A DNA stretch of 32,833 bases from Terriglobia bacterium. GTDB lineage: Bacteria > Acidobacteriota > Terriglobia > Terriglobales > Acidobacteriaceae. The notes beneath the pieces were generated by a model. The model made no database searches and was not told the origin of the DNA. It saw nothing but the letters and a program-made list of their open reading frames with translations. A program made the translations under genes and the position numbers. Where the stretch lies: NCBI GenBank assembly GCA_020073015.1, contig JAIQFZ010000060.1:1-32833 (forward strand). Reading direction: 5' to 3'. Positions 1 to 8,268 of this stretch are shown here, piece after piece. Numbering within the stretch: position 1 is the stretch's first letter; every line of letters starts with the position of its first letter.

Positions 1-856
1 GGTCGCGGTTGGTGGCGGCCAGCAGGCGGACATCGACCTTGATGGTGCGCGTGCCGCCGAGGCGCTCGAATTCACGCTCCTGCAGCACGCGCAGAAGTTT
101 GACCTGCGTGGCGGGTGGCACGTCGCCGATTTCGTCGAGAAAGAGCGTGCCCTTGTCGGCGAGTTCGAACTTGCCGGGCTTGCTGGTGGTGGCGCCGGTG
201 AACGCTCCTTTTTCGTAGCCGAATAGTTCGCTTTCCAGAAGGTTCTCGGGAATGGCAGTGCTGTTGATCTTGATGAAGGGGCCGGCCGCGCGGCGCGATT
301 TTTCGTGAATGGCGCGAGCGATGAGGTCTTTGCCGACGCCGCTTTCCCCGCCCAGCAGCACGGTCGAGTTGGTGGGCGCAATTCGTTCGACCGTGGCCAG
401 CACTTCTTGCATCTTTGCGCTGCGGGCGATGATGTTGGGGTGGCTGTATTTCTGGCCGAGCGCTTCGCGCAGCGACCGATTTTCCTCGCGCAGGCGCGAC
501 ACGTCCAACTCCTTGTGGACGACCATCCGGATTTCGGCCAGCGAGAAAGGCTTGAGGACGTAATCGCTGGCTCCGGCCTTCATGGCTTCGACCGCCGTTT
601 CGACCGAGCCGAACGCCGTCATCACGACGACGGGTAGCGCCGGGTTCTGCTGCTTGGCGGCCTGCAGAAATTCGAGGCCGCTCATGCCGGGGAGTTTGAG
701 GTCGGTGAGAACCAGGTCGACTGGCTCCGAGCCCAGCAGCTTGAGACCAGTCTCGGCGTCCCCGGCGGAGAGAGTCTTGAAGCCATCGTCGCCGAGGTTG
801 AGCTCGAGCAGGCGGCGCATCTTGGCTTCGTCTTCGATGATGAGAATGGTCGCCAT
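1..856 (-). CDS. NtrC-family sigma-54-dependent response regulator (3' end cut by window)
   Basis: This is the DNA-binding half of a two-component system that activates sigma-54 promoters. The frame is open from the ATG at 856 to the window edge, giving 285 visible residues. The receiver domain covers about residues 1-118, with acidic residues near 9-10, the phospho-acceptor D52 and K102 in VLKPF. The AAA+ domain has Walker A GESGVGKD (170-177), the sigma-54 contact loop GAFTGA (217-222) and Walker [10 protein letters not shown] (about 236-244). The rest of the AAA+ domain and any Fis-type DNA-binding domain lie outside the window. Its start is 2 bases after the stop of the histidine kinase gene, so the two are surely co-transcribed and probably translationally coupled. 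The receiver and AAA+ assignment is certain. A nitrogen role is inferred from the divergent amt-glnK-glnD genes, because many acidobacterial regulators of this class control other processes. Confidence 0.96.
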   Translation of the reverse strand, partial: MATILIIEDEAKMRRLLELNLGDDGFKTLSAGDAETGLKLLGSEPVDLVLTDLKLPGMSGLEFLQAAKQQNPALPVVVMTAFGSVETAVEAMKAGASDYVLKPFSLAEIRMVVHKELDVSRLREENRSLREALGQKYSHPNIIARSAKMQEVLATVERIAPTNSTVLLGGESGVGKDLIARAIHEKSRRAAGPFIKINSTAIPENLLESELFGYEKGAFTGATTSKPGKFELADKGTLFLDEIGDVPPATQVKLLRVLQEREFERLGGTRTIKVDVRLLAATNRD

Positions 857-858
857 GT

Positions 859-2166
859 CTAGTCCGAAGTGCTTGCCAGCACGGGGTGCGGCTCGCTGGC
901 CGGTTCGAATGGGAAGAATAAAATGAAGACTGCGCCGCCCTGGGGCCGATTTTCGACGTGGATCGAGCCGCGATGGCCGTCCACGATCTTTGAAACAATC
1001 GAGAGCCCCAACCCCACGCCGGTCTTCTTGGTGGTCACGAAGGGATTGAAAATTTCTTCGTGCAGTTCTTCGGGGACACCGGGACCGGTATCGCTGAGCC
1101 TCACTTCGGCTCCTTCGCGGTGATTTCGTGTTGCCCGCATGACCTCCACGCGCAGGGCGCCGCCGTTTTCTTCCATCGCTTCGTAGGCGTTGTGCACCAG
1201 GTTCAGAAACGCCTGCTCGCACAGGCTCTCGTCCATCGGAACCGGCGGCAAGTTTCCCGCGTAATCGCGCTCCACGGCAACCGGCTTGCCGGTCCAACGG
1301 TCAGCTACGGTCTTCAGCACGCGGTCGAGCAGCGCTGTCAGGTCGGTAGGATGCAGCTCGGCATGAAGCGGCCGGGCGAAATCGAGGAATTCAGTGACCA
1401 GTGCACTGAGTCGGTTCACTTCGCTCGAAATGTAGCCGGCCAACTCGCGCTCCAGTTCGTCGGAGTGCTGCAGCTTCTGGGCCAGCATTTCCGCCGAACC
1501 TTTGATGACGCCGAGCGGGTTGCGAATCTCGTGAGCCAATCCGGCGGAGAGCTGGCCGAGCGCCGCTAGGCGTTCGGAGCGCCGCGCTTCGGCCTGGGCC
1601 TGCTCGAGCCGGCGATTGGTTTCCGCCAGGCGCTCGGCGAGCTCGCGATACAACGCGGTTTGATGACGGCTCTGCTCGGCGAAACGGTTCACGATCATCG
1701 CGGCTAGAAAGAAGAACATGATGCGGAGCGCAAGGTAGCCGAGGGCCTCCGGCGTCAGTTCGTATTCGAGCATCGCCGGGTAGAGATACGCGCAGTAGGT
1801 GGCGGAGGAGAGCAGCGTCCAGAACAGCGTTCCCCACGGGCCGCAGTACAGCGCCGCGGTCACCACCGGCAGGTAATAAATTGGATAGTAGCTGCTGTTG
1901 ATGCCAACTTCGCCGGTGTGACCGATGAGGAATGCGGCCAGCAGAATCTTGAGAAGAACGACGTACGACACTCCCCTCTTGGGAAGGTTGGAGATCAACC
2001 AGCTTTCCAGCAACTGCACGATTCCGATAGCGAGCAGAATGAGTTGCTTGTGCAGTTCCCACCGTGGAGGGAGCACGGCCAGTGCGGCCAGGAAGAGCAG
2101 CCAGACGGCGTCGACACGGTTGAACCGTCGGGACTCAGCATCGGAAATAGGAGGCGCAGGACCCAC
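859..2166 (-). CDS. Membrane sensor histidine kinase, NtrB/ZraS-like
   Basis: This 435-aa sensor kinase is the partner of the downstream NtrC-type regulator. Residues about 20-160 contain several hydrophobic segments (around 20-33, 41-58, 66-83, 95-125 and 143-160), so the input domain is embedded in the membrane and no large periplasmic domain is visible. A short coiled coil (about 165-200) leads to the HisKA domain with phospho-acceptor H212 in AHEIRNP. The HATPase domain follows, with the N box around N326 (LVHNAYEAM), DTGPGV (359-364), NPFVTTK (374-380) and GVGLGLSI (383-390). All catalytic motifs are intact. The start is GTG at 2166, directly after an in-frame TGA, with an AAAGG sequence just upstream. 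The signal it senses is not evident. Its position divergent from amt suggests nitrogen status, but that is inference. Confidence 0.93.
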   Translation of the reverse strand: MGPAPPISDAESRRFNRVDAVWLLFLAALAVLPPRWELHKQLILLAIGIVQLLESWLISNLPKRGVSYVVLLKILLAAFLIGHTGEVGINSSYYPIYYLPVVTAALYCGPWGTLFWTLLSSATYCAYLYPAMLEYELTPEALGYLALRIMFFFLAAMIVNRFAEQSRHQTALYRELAERLAETNRRLEQAQAEARRSERLAALGQLSAGLAHEIRNPLGVIKGSAEMLAQKLQHSDELERELAGYISSEVNRLSALVTEFLDFARPLHAELHPTDLTALLDRVLKTVADRWTGKPVAVERDYAGNLPPVPMDESLCEQAFLNLVHNAYEAMEENGGALRVEVMRATRNHREGAEVRLSDTGPGVPEELHEEIFNPFVTTKKTGVGLGLSIVSKIVDGHRGSIHVENRPQGGAVFILFFPFEPASEPHPVLASTSD

Positions 2167-2411
2167 TCAGCCTTTATCCAATCCTAGAAGGCCCTCCGGC
2201 GTCAATTCGACAGTGGCAATGGTAGCTCCAAAGTACTGGTACTCACCAGGTGAAGCGGGTCCATCGTCAAAGCGTTCAAGAACGAGTCCGCACATTAGCT
2301 GCATAAGAATTTTCGATCGTGGAAATAAATAGTTTCGATTTCCGGCGCAGCTATGCCAGCCGCTACTGTTATGATGCACGCGTTCTAAAGGTGAGGAGTC
2401 AGAAGGAGTCA
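2167..2411. promoter_or_regulatory. Divergent control region between the sensor kinase and amt
   Basis: This 245-bp stretch must carry promoters for both the minus-strand kinase-regulator pair and the plus-strand amt-glnK-glnD genes. By eye I found no sigma-54 site (GG and GC spaced by 10 bases in a TGGCAC/TTGC context), so control of amt by the neighbouring NtrC-type regulator is not shown by sequence. An 81-codon minus-strand frame fills the region and ends in the TGA abutting the kinase GTG. It shows no recognisable domain and I do not call it a gene. Confidence 0.5.
2366..2374 (+). promoter_or_regulatory. Possible extended -10 promoter element for amt
   Basis: The sequence TGTTATGAT matches an extended -10 (TGnTATAAT with one mismatch). 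It would start transcription near 2381, about 30 bases before the amt ATG. No good -35 hexamer lies 17 bases upstream, which is tolerated by extended -10 promoters. The match was made by eye only. Confidence 0.35.
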
Positions 2412-3836
2412 ATGAAGAATTTCGCCACGCTTTGTCTCACGCTGGTGATGGTGTGTCTATTTGTGTGCAGCGCGCAAGCGCACACTTCGAGTGGGACAGG
2501 CACGGCGAACGACCCCCAATCGGCACGAATTGAGAAACTCGAACAGGCGGTGGCCGACGCCAAGTCCTCAGGCGACAACGCCTGGATGCTGATGAGTTCC
2601 GCCCTGGTCCTGATGATGACCGGACCCGGCCTGGCATTGTTCTACGGTGGGCTGGTACGGAAGAAAAATGTCCTCTCGACAATGATGCAGAGCTTCGCGA
2701 TGATGGCCATCGTTACTCTGCTGTGGGGCCTGATCTCCTATAGCCTGGCCTTTTCCGCGGGGAACAGCTTCATTGGCGGCTTGCACAACGTCTTCTTGCG
2801 CGGCGTGGGAGCGCAGCCGGACGCCGATTACGCCGCCACCATACCGCTCCAGACCTTTATGGTGTACCAGTTGATGTTCGCCATCATTACGCCGGCGCTC
2901 ATCACGGGCGCGTTTGCAGAACGCATGAAATTCAGCGCCATGGCCGTGTTCATGGTCCTCTGGTCGCTCCTGGTGTATGCCCCGATGGCGCACATGGTCT
3001 GGGGGAAGGGTGGCCTGCTGAACGCCTCTCTCCGGGGACGGTTTCCCTGTTTGGATTTTGCTGGCGGCACGGTGGTGCACGTCACGTCGGGCGTTTCGGC
3101 GTTGGTGTGCGCGTTGTATCTGGGGCGCCGTATCGGATATCCCAAACAGCCCATGCCTCCTCACAGCGTGGTGCTCAGCTTTATGGGCGCCTGCCTGCTC
3201 TGGGTGGGATGGTTTGGATTCAACGCCGGCAGCGCGCTCTCGGCGGGGACTCTGGCCACGAGCGCATTTGTCGCCACGCATTTTGCCGCTGCCGCTGCCA
3301 CCCTCGGTTGGAGCGCCGCAGAGTGGTGGAAGAGTGGCAAGCCCAGCGCCCTGGGCGCGATCTCGGGGGCGGTGGCCGGGCTGGTTGCCATCACACCAGC
3401 GGCAGGTTTTGTCTCGCCCATGTCGGCCATCGTCATCGGATTGGCCGCAGGCATTTTCTGTTACCTCATGGTGACCAAGGTCAAGGCAATGTTCCGATAC
3501 GACGACTCGCTCGATGCGTTCGGCGTCCACGGCGCGGGCGGAACTCTGGGAGCTCTGCTGACGGGAGTCTTCGCTTCAAGCGCGGTGAACCCCATCTTTA
3601 AGAACGCTCAGGGAAGCACGCTCGCCTCGGGCCTGCTGGAGGGCAATGCGTACCAGTTACTCAATCAACTGGTCGGGGTAGTGATTGCCTGGACTTTGGC
3701 AATCGTGGGAACCATGGCCATCCTGAAGTTGGTGGATGTCACCATCGGCCTGCGCGTGTCCGAGGACCACGAAATGCAGGGGCTCGATCTCTCCCAGCAC
3801 GGCGAAGAGGGATATTATTGGGAGTCGCCTGCATAA
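2412..3836 (+). CDS. amt: Ammonium transporter (Amt/MEP/Rh family)
   Basis: This is an inner-membrane ammonium channel of 474 aa. I chose the ATG at 2412 over an upstream start at 2319 because it has AAGGAG just ahead (2403-2408) and begins a clear signal peptide, with likely cleavage after SAQA at residue 23, as known for AmtB. A short coiled segment (about 36-52) precedes the channel. Conserved features include D215 in LDFAGGTVVH (the AmtB D160 equivalent), the twin pore histidines H223 (VVHVTSG) and H373 (FGVHGAGG), and the FNAGSALS and AFAERM segments. About eleven hydrophobic helices are expected. The C-terminal tail (450-474) ends in an acidic, tyrosine-containing stretch and is where PII proteins bind Amt channels. 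The next gene encodes PII, 44 bases downstream, so this is the classic amt-glnK pair. Confidence 0.97.
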   Translation: MKNFATLCLTLVMVCLFVCSAQAHTSSGTGTANDPQSARIEKLEQAVADAKSSGDNAWMLMSSALVLMMTGPGLALFYGGLVRKKNVLSTMMQSFAMMAIVTLLWGLISYSLAFSAGNSFIGGLHNVFLRGVGAQPDADYAATIPLQTFMVYQLMFAIITPALITGAFAERMKFSAMAVFMVLWSLLVYAPMAHMVWGKGGLLNASLRGRFPCLDFAGGTVVHVTSGVSALVCALYLGRRIGYPKQPMPPHSVVLSFMGACLLWVGWFGFNAGSALSAGTLATSAFVATHFAAAAATLGWSAAEWWKSGKPSALGAISGAVAGLVAITPAAGFVSPMSAIVIGLAAGIFCYLMVTKVKAMFRYDDSLDAFGVHGAGGTLGALLTGVFASSAVNPIFKNAQGSTLASGLLEGNAYQLLNQLVGVVIAWTLAIVGTMAILKLVDVTIGLRVSEDHEMQGLDLSQHGEEGYYWESPA

Positions 3837-3880
3837 CAAACAACTGAAAACGGGCGATGGAACCAGCGGAACAGATAACC

Positions 3881-4219
3881 ATGACAAAGATCGAAGCGAT
3901 TATTCAAGTTTCCAAGCTCGATGCCGTCAAAGACGCGCTCCACGAAGTGGGTGTCGAAGGCATGACGGTTTTCGAAGCCCGAGGGCACGGCCGGCAAAAA
4001 GGACACACCGAGTTCTACCGGGGACGCGAGTACACCGTGGATTTGATCCCCAAGGTGAAGCTCGAGATCGTGCTCGCGGATGACATGGTGGAGAAAGCGG
4101 TGCACGCCATTACCACGGGAGCGCGCACCGGGAAGATCGGCGACGGCAAGATCTTCCTCTCGCGCATTGACGAAGCGATTCGCATTCGCAACGACGAACG
4201 CGGCGAAAGCGTGCTGTAA
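3881..4219 (+). CDS. glnK: PII nitrogen-regulatory protein (GlnB/GlnK)
   Basis: PII is a small trimeric sensor of 2-oxoglutarate, ATP/ADP and glutamine status; it gates Amt and is modified by GlnD. Starting at the ATG at 3881 gives exactly 112 aa, the standard family length, and begins MTKIEAIIQ. An ATG at 3857 would add eight non-conserved residues. The T-loop (about 37-55) contains GRQKGHTEFYRGREYTVD with Y51, the tyrosine that GlnD uridylylates. The B-loop region TGARTGKIGDGKIF is conserved. The name glnK rather than glnB is chosen because of the adjacent amt. No strong ribosome-binding site precedes the gene, so translation may be coupled to amt. glnD lies 90 bases downstream. Confidence 0.96.
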   Translation: MTKIEAIIQVSKLDAVKDALHEVGVEGMTVFEARGHGRQKGHTEFYRGREYTVDLIPKVKLEIVLADDMVEKAVHAITTGARTGKIGDGKIFLSRIDEAIRIRNDERGESVL

Positions 4220-4309
4220 CCGTTTCGCCGGAAACGCAGTTTGGCAAGCAGCGGAGTTTGACCTCCCTCGTCCGCGGAATGAATCGCGCCCGAAGGGAGC
4301 GTCACCGGA

Positions 4310-6904
4310 ATGAGCACCGTGGCCACCGTCAGCAGTGACTTACGGGACCTGTACGCACGAGAATCCGCTGCGATCCAGCAGGAATTTTCCGTCACGGGTG
4401 GGGGCCGCACTGCGCTCGCCCGGCGCACCGCGCTGGTCGATTCCATGCTTCTGCGGCTGTGGAGTGAGATCATCTCTGCAGACCCGCAGGGGCCCAAGAA
4501 CTTCGCGCTGGTTGCAACTGGCGGATTTGGCCGCGGCTGGCTCTTCCCTCACTCCGACATTGATCTGCTGTTTCTCCACGCGGGCTCCGATACTGAGAAT
4601 GATTTCAAGGATCCGATTCGACGTTTCTCACAGGAATTGTGGGACCTGCGTCTGAAGCTGAGTCCGGGCACGCGGACGCTGGCGGAGTGCGAACGATTCG
4701 ATCCCGACAATGTTGAGTTTGCGATCTCGCTGCTCGACTGCCGCTATCTGGCGGGCGATCGCGATCTCTTCACGCGGCTGTACGACAAGGTTGTTCCCCG
4801 CCTGGTGGCGCGCGAGTGCCACAACCTGATTCAAAACCTGGGTGAGATCACGCGCGGACGACATCACAAGTTCGGCAATACGGTCTTCCACCTGGAACCG
4901 AACGTCAAAGATGGACCCGGCGGTCTGCGCGACTACAACGTCGCCTACTGGCTGGCGCTGATCTCCGCCATGGAAAAGCTGCGCATGTGGCCGGACCCGA
5001 AAACTCTGCTGCCGGTTTCGTCCCGCCGCGCGCTCGAAGCCGCGCTCGACTTCCAGATGTCGGCGCGCTGCTTTCTGCACTTCCGCTACGGACGTCACGA
5101 CAACACGTTGAGTTGGGAAGCCCAGGACGAAGCCGCCGCTCGCAAGATTGGCGCTTCTGATCTTGAGATCGCAACCGCCGCCGATTGGATGCGGGTGTAC
5201 TTCGGTCACGCGCGCGCCGTGCACCGCGTCTGCACCCAGTTGCAGGAAGAGATTCCCGCGGCTTGGTCCTCTTTATACAAGCAACTTCAGAGCTGGCGGA
5301 CGCGCGTCTCAAATCCGGATTTCTCGGTCGTGGATGGACTGGTTTTCCTCCAGCAGCCTGACGCGCTGCAAGATCCGGAAATGCTGCTGAAGCTCTTCCA
5401 CTTCGTGGCTCAGCATGGCGTGAAGCTGAGCACCACCACGGAGTACAGAATTGAACAGGTGCTGCCAGGGCTTGCGGCCACTCCTCCGCGCGGCGCGGAA
5501 CTGTGGCTCTACCTGCAGGAAACGCTGGTCCAGCCGTATGCGGCTGACGCTCTCCGCGCCATGAATGCGCTTCGCCTTCTGCCCCTTCTGCTGCCGGAAT
5601 TGAAGGGGATTGAAGCCCTGGTCGTTCGCGACTTCTACCATCGCTTTACGGTCGATGAACACTCGTTCCTGGCCATCGAACATCTGCACCGCCTGAAGGA
5701 ATCGAAATCGGAGTGGGACCGGCGCTTTGGCGAATTGCTGGGGGAGCTTGAACAGCCGGAGCTTCTGTACCTGGCATTGCTGCTGCACGATACCGGCAAA
5801 GCTTCGCCCGATGAGTACCACGTCGATGCCAGCTTGCAACTGACTGACACCTGCGCCGACCGCTTGGATCTGGATCCGGTGGACCGGGAAACGCTGCGCT
5901 ATCTGGTGGGAAGTCACCTGGAAATGTCGGCGGCCATGCGGCGGGACGTATTCGATCCGGGCAATGTGAAGTCATTCGCGGAAAAGGTCGGAGTGCCGGA
6001 GCGGCTGAAGATGTTGTGCCTGCTGACCTATGCCGACATCAAGGCCGTGAATCCGGAGGCCATGACGCCGTGGAAGGCCGACAACCTGTGGCAGCTCTAT
6101 ATCGCCTCCGCCAACCACCTGAGCCGGTGCGCAGACGAGCGCGTGCATACCGATGACACAGGCTCGAACCTGGCGCATCTGCGATCGCTCGCGCCGGTTG
6201 CCGGGAAGAAAATCAACACCTTCCTCGAAGGATTGCCGCAACGCTATCTTCGGATCCATGGCGCCAGCGATGTGCTCATGCACGCCGAGATGGCCGGCCA
6301 ACTAGGGAGCGACGGCGTGCAGTTGAGTCTGAAGCAGGTGCGCCACTGGTATGAATTGACGCTCATCACGACCGACCGGCCCTTCCTGTTTGCCTCGGTT
6401 TCGGGAGCGCTGGCGGCGTGGGGAATGAACATCGTAAAAGCCAACGCATTTTCGAACGTGGCAGGGGTGGTGGTGGACACGTTCTATTTCACCGATCGCT
6501 TTCGAACGCTCGAGTTGAACGTGCAGGAATGGGAGCGTCTGAAAAAGAGCATCGCGGCCGTGGTCAAGGGCGAGGCCGACGTGGCTCGCATGCTGCGAGA
6601 CCGGCTGAAATCGGAGAAGGCGCACGGCACGAAAGTCAAAATCGACACGCAGATCGAATTCGACGACCACTGCTCGGCGCATAGCACGCTGATGCAAGTC
6701 CTGACCCAGGATCGTCCAGGGCTGCTCTATAAAATGTGCTCGCAGATTTCGAAGCATGAGTGCAATATCGAGATTGCCCTGATTGAAACGGAAGGACAGA
6801 TGGCGATCGACGTCCTGTATCTAACATCGGCCGGGAAGAAGCTGGATGGAAAGCGGCAGGCTGCGCTGAGGCGTGCACTCCAAGAGGAACTGGCAGCAAA
6901 GTAG
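4310..6904 (+). CDS. glnD: Bifunctional [protein-PII] uridylyltransferase/uridylyl-removing enzyme
   Basis: GlnD attaches UMP to PII Tyr51 when glutamine is low and removes it when glutamine is high. The 864-aa protein has the full domain order. The nucleotidyltransferase domain carries GGFGRG (71-76) and catalytic D83 and D85 in HSDIDLLF. It is followed by the helical GlnD linker and a metal-dependent HD hydrolase domain (H451 in VDEHSF and the H493-D494 pair). Two glutamine-sensing ACT domains follow at about 683-760 (start TTDRPFLFASVSG) and 793-864 (start TQDRPGLLYKMCSQI). Both activities should therefore be present. AAGGGAG (4293-4299) precedes the ATG by 10 bases. Linkage to its substrate gene glnK supports a dedicated ammonium-sensing operon. 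Confidence 0.97.
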   Translation: MSTVATVSSDLRDLYARESAAIQQEFSVTGGGRTALARRTALVDSMLLRLWSEIISADPQGPKNFALVATGGFGRGWLFPHSDIDLLFLHAGSDTENDFKDPIRRFSQELWDLRLKLSPGTRTLAECERFDPDNVEFAISLLDCRYLAGDRDLFTRLYDKVVPRLVARECHNLIQNLGEITRGRHHKFGNTVFHLEPNVKDGPGGLRDYNVAYWLALISAMEKLRMWPDPKTLLPVSSRRALEAALDFQMSARCFLHFRYGRHDNTLSWEAQDEAAARKIGASDLEIATAADWMRVYFGHARAVHRVCTQLQEEIPAAWSSLYKQLQSWRTRVSNPDFSVVDGLVFLQQPDALQDPEMLLKLFHFVAQHGVKLSTTTEYRIEQVLPGLAATPPRGAELWLYLQETLVQPYAADALRAMNALRLLPLLLPELKGIEALVVRDFYHRFTVDEHSFLAIEHLHRLKESKSEWDRRFGELLGELEQPELLYLALLLHDTGKASPDEYHVDASLQLTDTCADRLDLDPVDRETLRYLVGSHLEMSAAMRRDVFDPGNVKSFAEKVGVPERLKMLCLLTYADIKAVNPEAMTPWKADNLWQLYIASANHLSRCADERVHTDDTGSNLAHLRSLAPVAGKKINTFLEGLPQRYLRIHGASDVLMHAEMAGQLGSDGVQLSLKQVRHWYELTLITTDRPFLFASVSGALAAWGMNIVKANAFSNVAGVVVDTFYFTDRFRTLELNVQEWERLKKSIAAVVKGEADVARMLRDRLKSEKAHGTKVKIDTQIEFDDHCSAHSTLMQVLTQDRPGLLYKMCSQISKHECNIEIALIETEGQMAIDVLYLTSAGKKLDGKRQAALRRALQEELAAK

Positions 6905-6908
6905 AGCT

Positions 6909-6984
6909 GTAGCGCCGGCAGTTTGCCGGCTGTCCCGAGAGCCTGCCCAGAGCTTGTCGAAGGGGCGCCCCGCCCTCGGCCACT
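6909..6984. repeat. Palindromic intergenic repeat, half copy
   Basis: It begins GTAGCGCCGGC and forms a perfect hairpin, GCCGGCA-GTT-TGCCGGC, followed by CTGTC. It then runs into a common bacterial repeat-like string (GAGCTTGTCGAAGG) and a GC palindrome, AGGGGCGCCCCGCCCT. The left arm matches the arms of the fuller copies at 11569-11662 and 30044-30140. The right arm with the CTAC-type end is missing. It lies 5 bases after the glnD stop and could also act in 3'-end processing. Confidence 0.6.
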
Positions 6985-7158
6985 GCGAACCAGAAAAGCG
7001 CCCTCTCGATTCTAACCCCCGTTGAATCGGTCCAAACCTGGCCTCTTTCACCAGGCGCCTGGAATAATTCTTGGGGCCCATGAAACGGGGCGCGCCTTCT
7101 CTGCACTATCCCAATGAGTGGAAGAAGTCGCGGGATAAGCGACAGCGCCACCCCCTCT

Positions 7159-7190
7159 GGATCCCGGGGCAAAAGCGCCAGGATCCTTTT
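7159..7190 (+). terminator. Possible weak terminator hairpin after glnD
   Basis: Two GGATCC sites (7159-7164 and 7181-7186) can pair around a partly complementary interior with an AAAA loop. TTTT follows. The stem has two mismatches, so this is weaker than the next hairpin, which starts only a few bases later. Confidence 0.3.
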
Positions 7191-7192
7191 AT

Positions 7193-7232
7193 ACGCCAGA
7201 GCCGACGGGGAAGCGGCTCCGGCGTTTTTTTT
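7193..7232 (+). terminator. Rho-independent terminator
   Basis: The 12-bp arms ACGCCAGAGCCG (7193-7204) and CGGCTCCGGCGT (7214-7225) pair with one mismatch around a 9-base loop. Eight consecutive T residues (7225-7232) follow. It is a strong intrinsic terminator for plus-strand transcription, 290 bases after glnD, so it may end either the amt operon or a short independent transcript. Confidence 0.8.
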
Positions 7233-7366
7233 ACTGATTTTCGGGGAATTCCGTGAAACGAAACGTGGCCTCCTTTCACCATCCTTACAAGTGAACGCGA
7301 TCACCGGAAAGCGATTGCCGCAGTTTAGGAGCCCAACTTGGAAACTCCCGGCTGGGATCCACTAGA

Positions 7367-7405
7367 AGTGCCGGAGCCGACGGGGAAGCGACTCCGGCAC
7401 TTTTT
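7367..7405 (+). terminator. Second Rho-independent terminator with the same core
   Basis: The arms AGTGCCGGAG (7367-7376) and CTCCGGCACT (7392-7401) pair perfectly. Five T residues follow (7401-7405). Its core, GAGCCGACGGGGAAGCG, is identical to that of the terminator at 7193. Between the two, 7233-7366 has no gene I can support. Confidence 0.75.
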
Positions 7406-7588
7406 GGTTCTCACTTTCCCCAGGTTCAGATCCGTTGGCCGGTAACTTCCAGTAGTGGGGCTCTTCCCAAGTGCGCAAGGTCTACTCCATCTCGTCGGCA
7501 GGTCGCCCGCGCGCCAGCCACCCCGTTCCCAGGTGCCCCTCTGAGCGCGCCCGTGCGCCGGAAAAGGCCAGCAGCGCCCCGTTTGAAG

Positions 7589-7597
7589 TGCTACACT
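7589..7597 (+). promoter_or_regulatory. Possible extended -10 promoter for the ECF-CHAT cluster
   Basis: TGCTACACT fits an extended -10 element (TGn plus TACACT). It would place the transcript start near 7604, about 26 bases before the TTG I chose for the sigma factor. No convincing -35 is seen. An ECF-type autoregulated promoter is an equal possibility. Confidence 0.3.
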
Positions 7598-7629
7598 GTC
7601 TGCCATTCCATGGTCTGCGGGGCAAGTAT

Positions 7630-8214
7630 TTGCAATTTCAGTCTTTTGACGCATCCTACGTGGAACGTCTGCGAGCCGGTGATTTCCGCACCCAGGACCA
7701 TTTTGTCGCTTATTTCACGGAACTCATTCAAATCAAGTTGCGCTCCCGCCTGAAATCGGCACAGGCCATTGAAGACGTTCGGCAGGAAACCTTTGCGCGC
7801 TTCTTCACCGCTCTGCGTGCCGGGAAAATCCTGCAACCGGAGCGTCTCGGTTCGTTTGTGAATTCGATCTGCAACAACGTGCTGCTGGAGCACTATCGCT
7901 CGGGCGGACGCACCGATTCCCTGGACGAGGATGACGGCAAGGACTTCCCTGCCAAAGGGATTGATATCGTGAGCGCTCTCGCCGCGCAGCAAACGGAAAA
8001 GAAAGTTCGCGAGATTCTCGAACAGCTCTCGGAACGCGACCGGCGCCTGCTGCGCGAGATTTTTCTGGAAGAGCGCGACAAGGACGACGTGTGCCGTGCC
8101 TTCGGTGTCGATCGTGAGTACTTGCGAGTCTTGTTGCACCGGGCCAAACAGGCGTTTAAATCGCTGTATCTGAAGGATATGGGAAATGAGCCACCGGAAT
8201 TTGCCACGGCCTGA
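7630..8214 (+). CDS. ECF-type RNA polymerase sigma factor
   Basis: This extracytoplasmic-function sigma factor has about 194 aa if translation begins at TTG 7630. The frame stays open back to 7471, but the extra 53 residues are Arg/Pro/Ser-rich and unlike any sigma factor, and a candidate -10 lies at 7592. Region 2 is seen around AIEDVRQETFARFF and the following AGKILQPERLGSFVNSICNNVLLEHYRS. Region 4 is a helix-turn-helix, LSERDRRLLREIFLEE through VDREYLRVLLHRAKQAFKSL. A membrane anti-sigma factor follows 54 bases downstream, the standard pairing. Its targets are unknown; autoregulation of this cluster, including the CHAT protein, is the simplest inference. The start codon is uncertain; GTG at 7588 is the alternative. 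Confidence 0.85.
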   Translation: MQFQSFDASYVERLRAGDFRTQDHFVAYFTELIQIKLRSRLKSAQAIEDVRQETFARFFTALRAGKILQPERLGSFVNSICNNVLLEHYRSGGRTDSLDEDDGKDFPAKGIDIVSALAAQQTEKKVREILEQLSERDRRLLREIFLEERDKDDVCRAFGVDREYLRVLLHRAKQAFKSLYLKDMGNEPPEFATA

Positions 8215-8268
8215 GGGCATTGAAACGCTTATGCACGCCGGCTCACTACCTTACGAGGGGGACGACCG

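Noticed and set aside
72-998. 308-codon minus-strand frame covering the response regulator
   Set aside because: It is Arg/Gln/His-rich and runs in another frame across the strong receiver and AAA+ coding frame, so it is a shadow.
2167-2411. Sigma-54 promoter for amt
   Set aside because: TGGCAATGGTAGC near 2215 has the wrong spacing (8 rather than 10 bases between GG and GC) and no TTGC, so I do not claim it.
2167-2412. 81-codon minus-strand frame ending in the TGA just before the sensor kinase GTG, in the same frame
   Set aside because: A read-through fusion was considered, but there is no domain, no good start and it fills the divergent promoter region; chance is more likely.
2568-3530. 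320-codon minus-strand frame over amt
   Set aside because: His/Gln/Arg-rich shadow antisense to well-conserved channel sequence.
7233-7366. Riboswitch between the twin terminators
   Set aside because: Compared by eye with cyclic-di-GMP, fluoride and purine motifs; no match seen, so only the terminators are reported.
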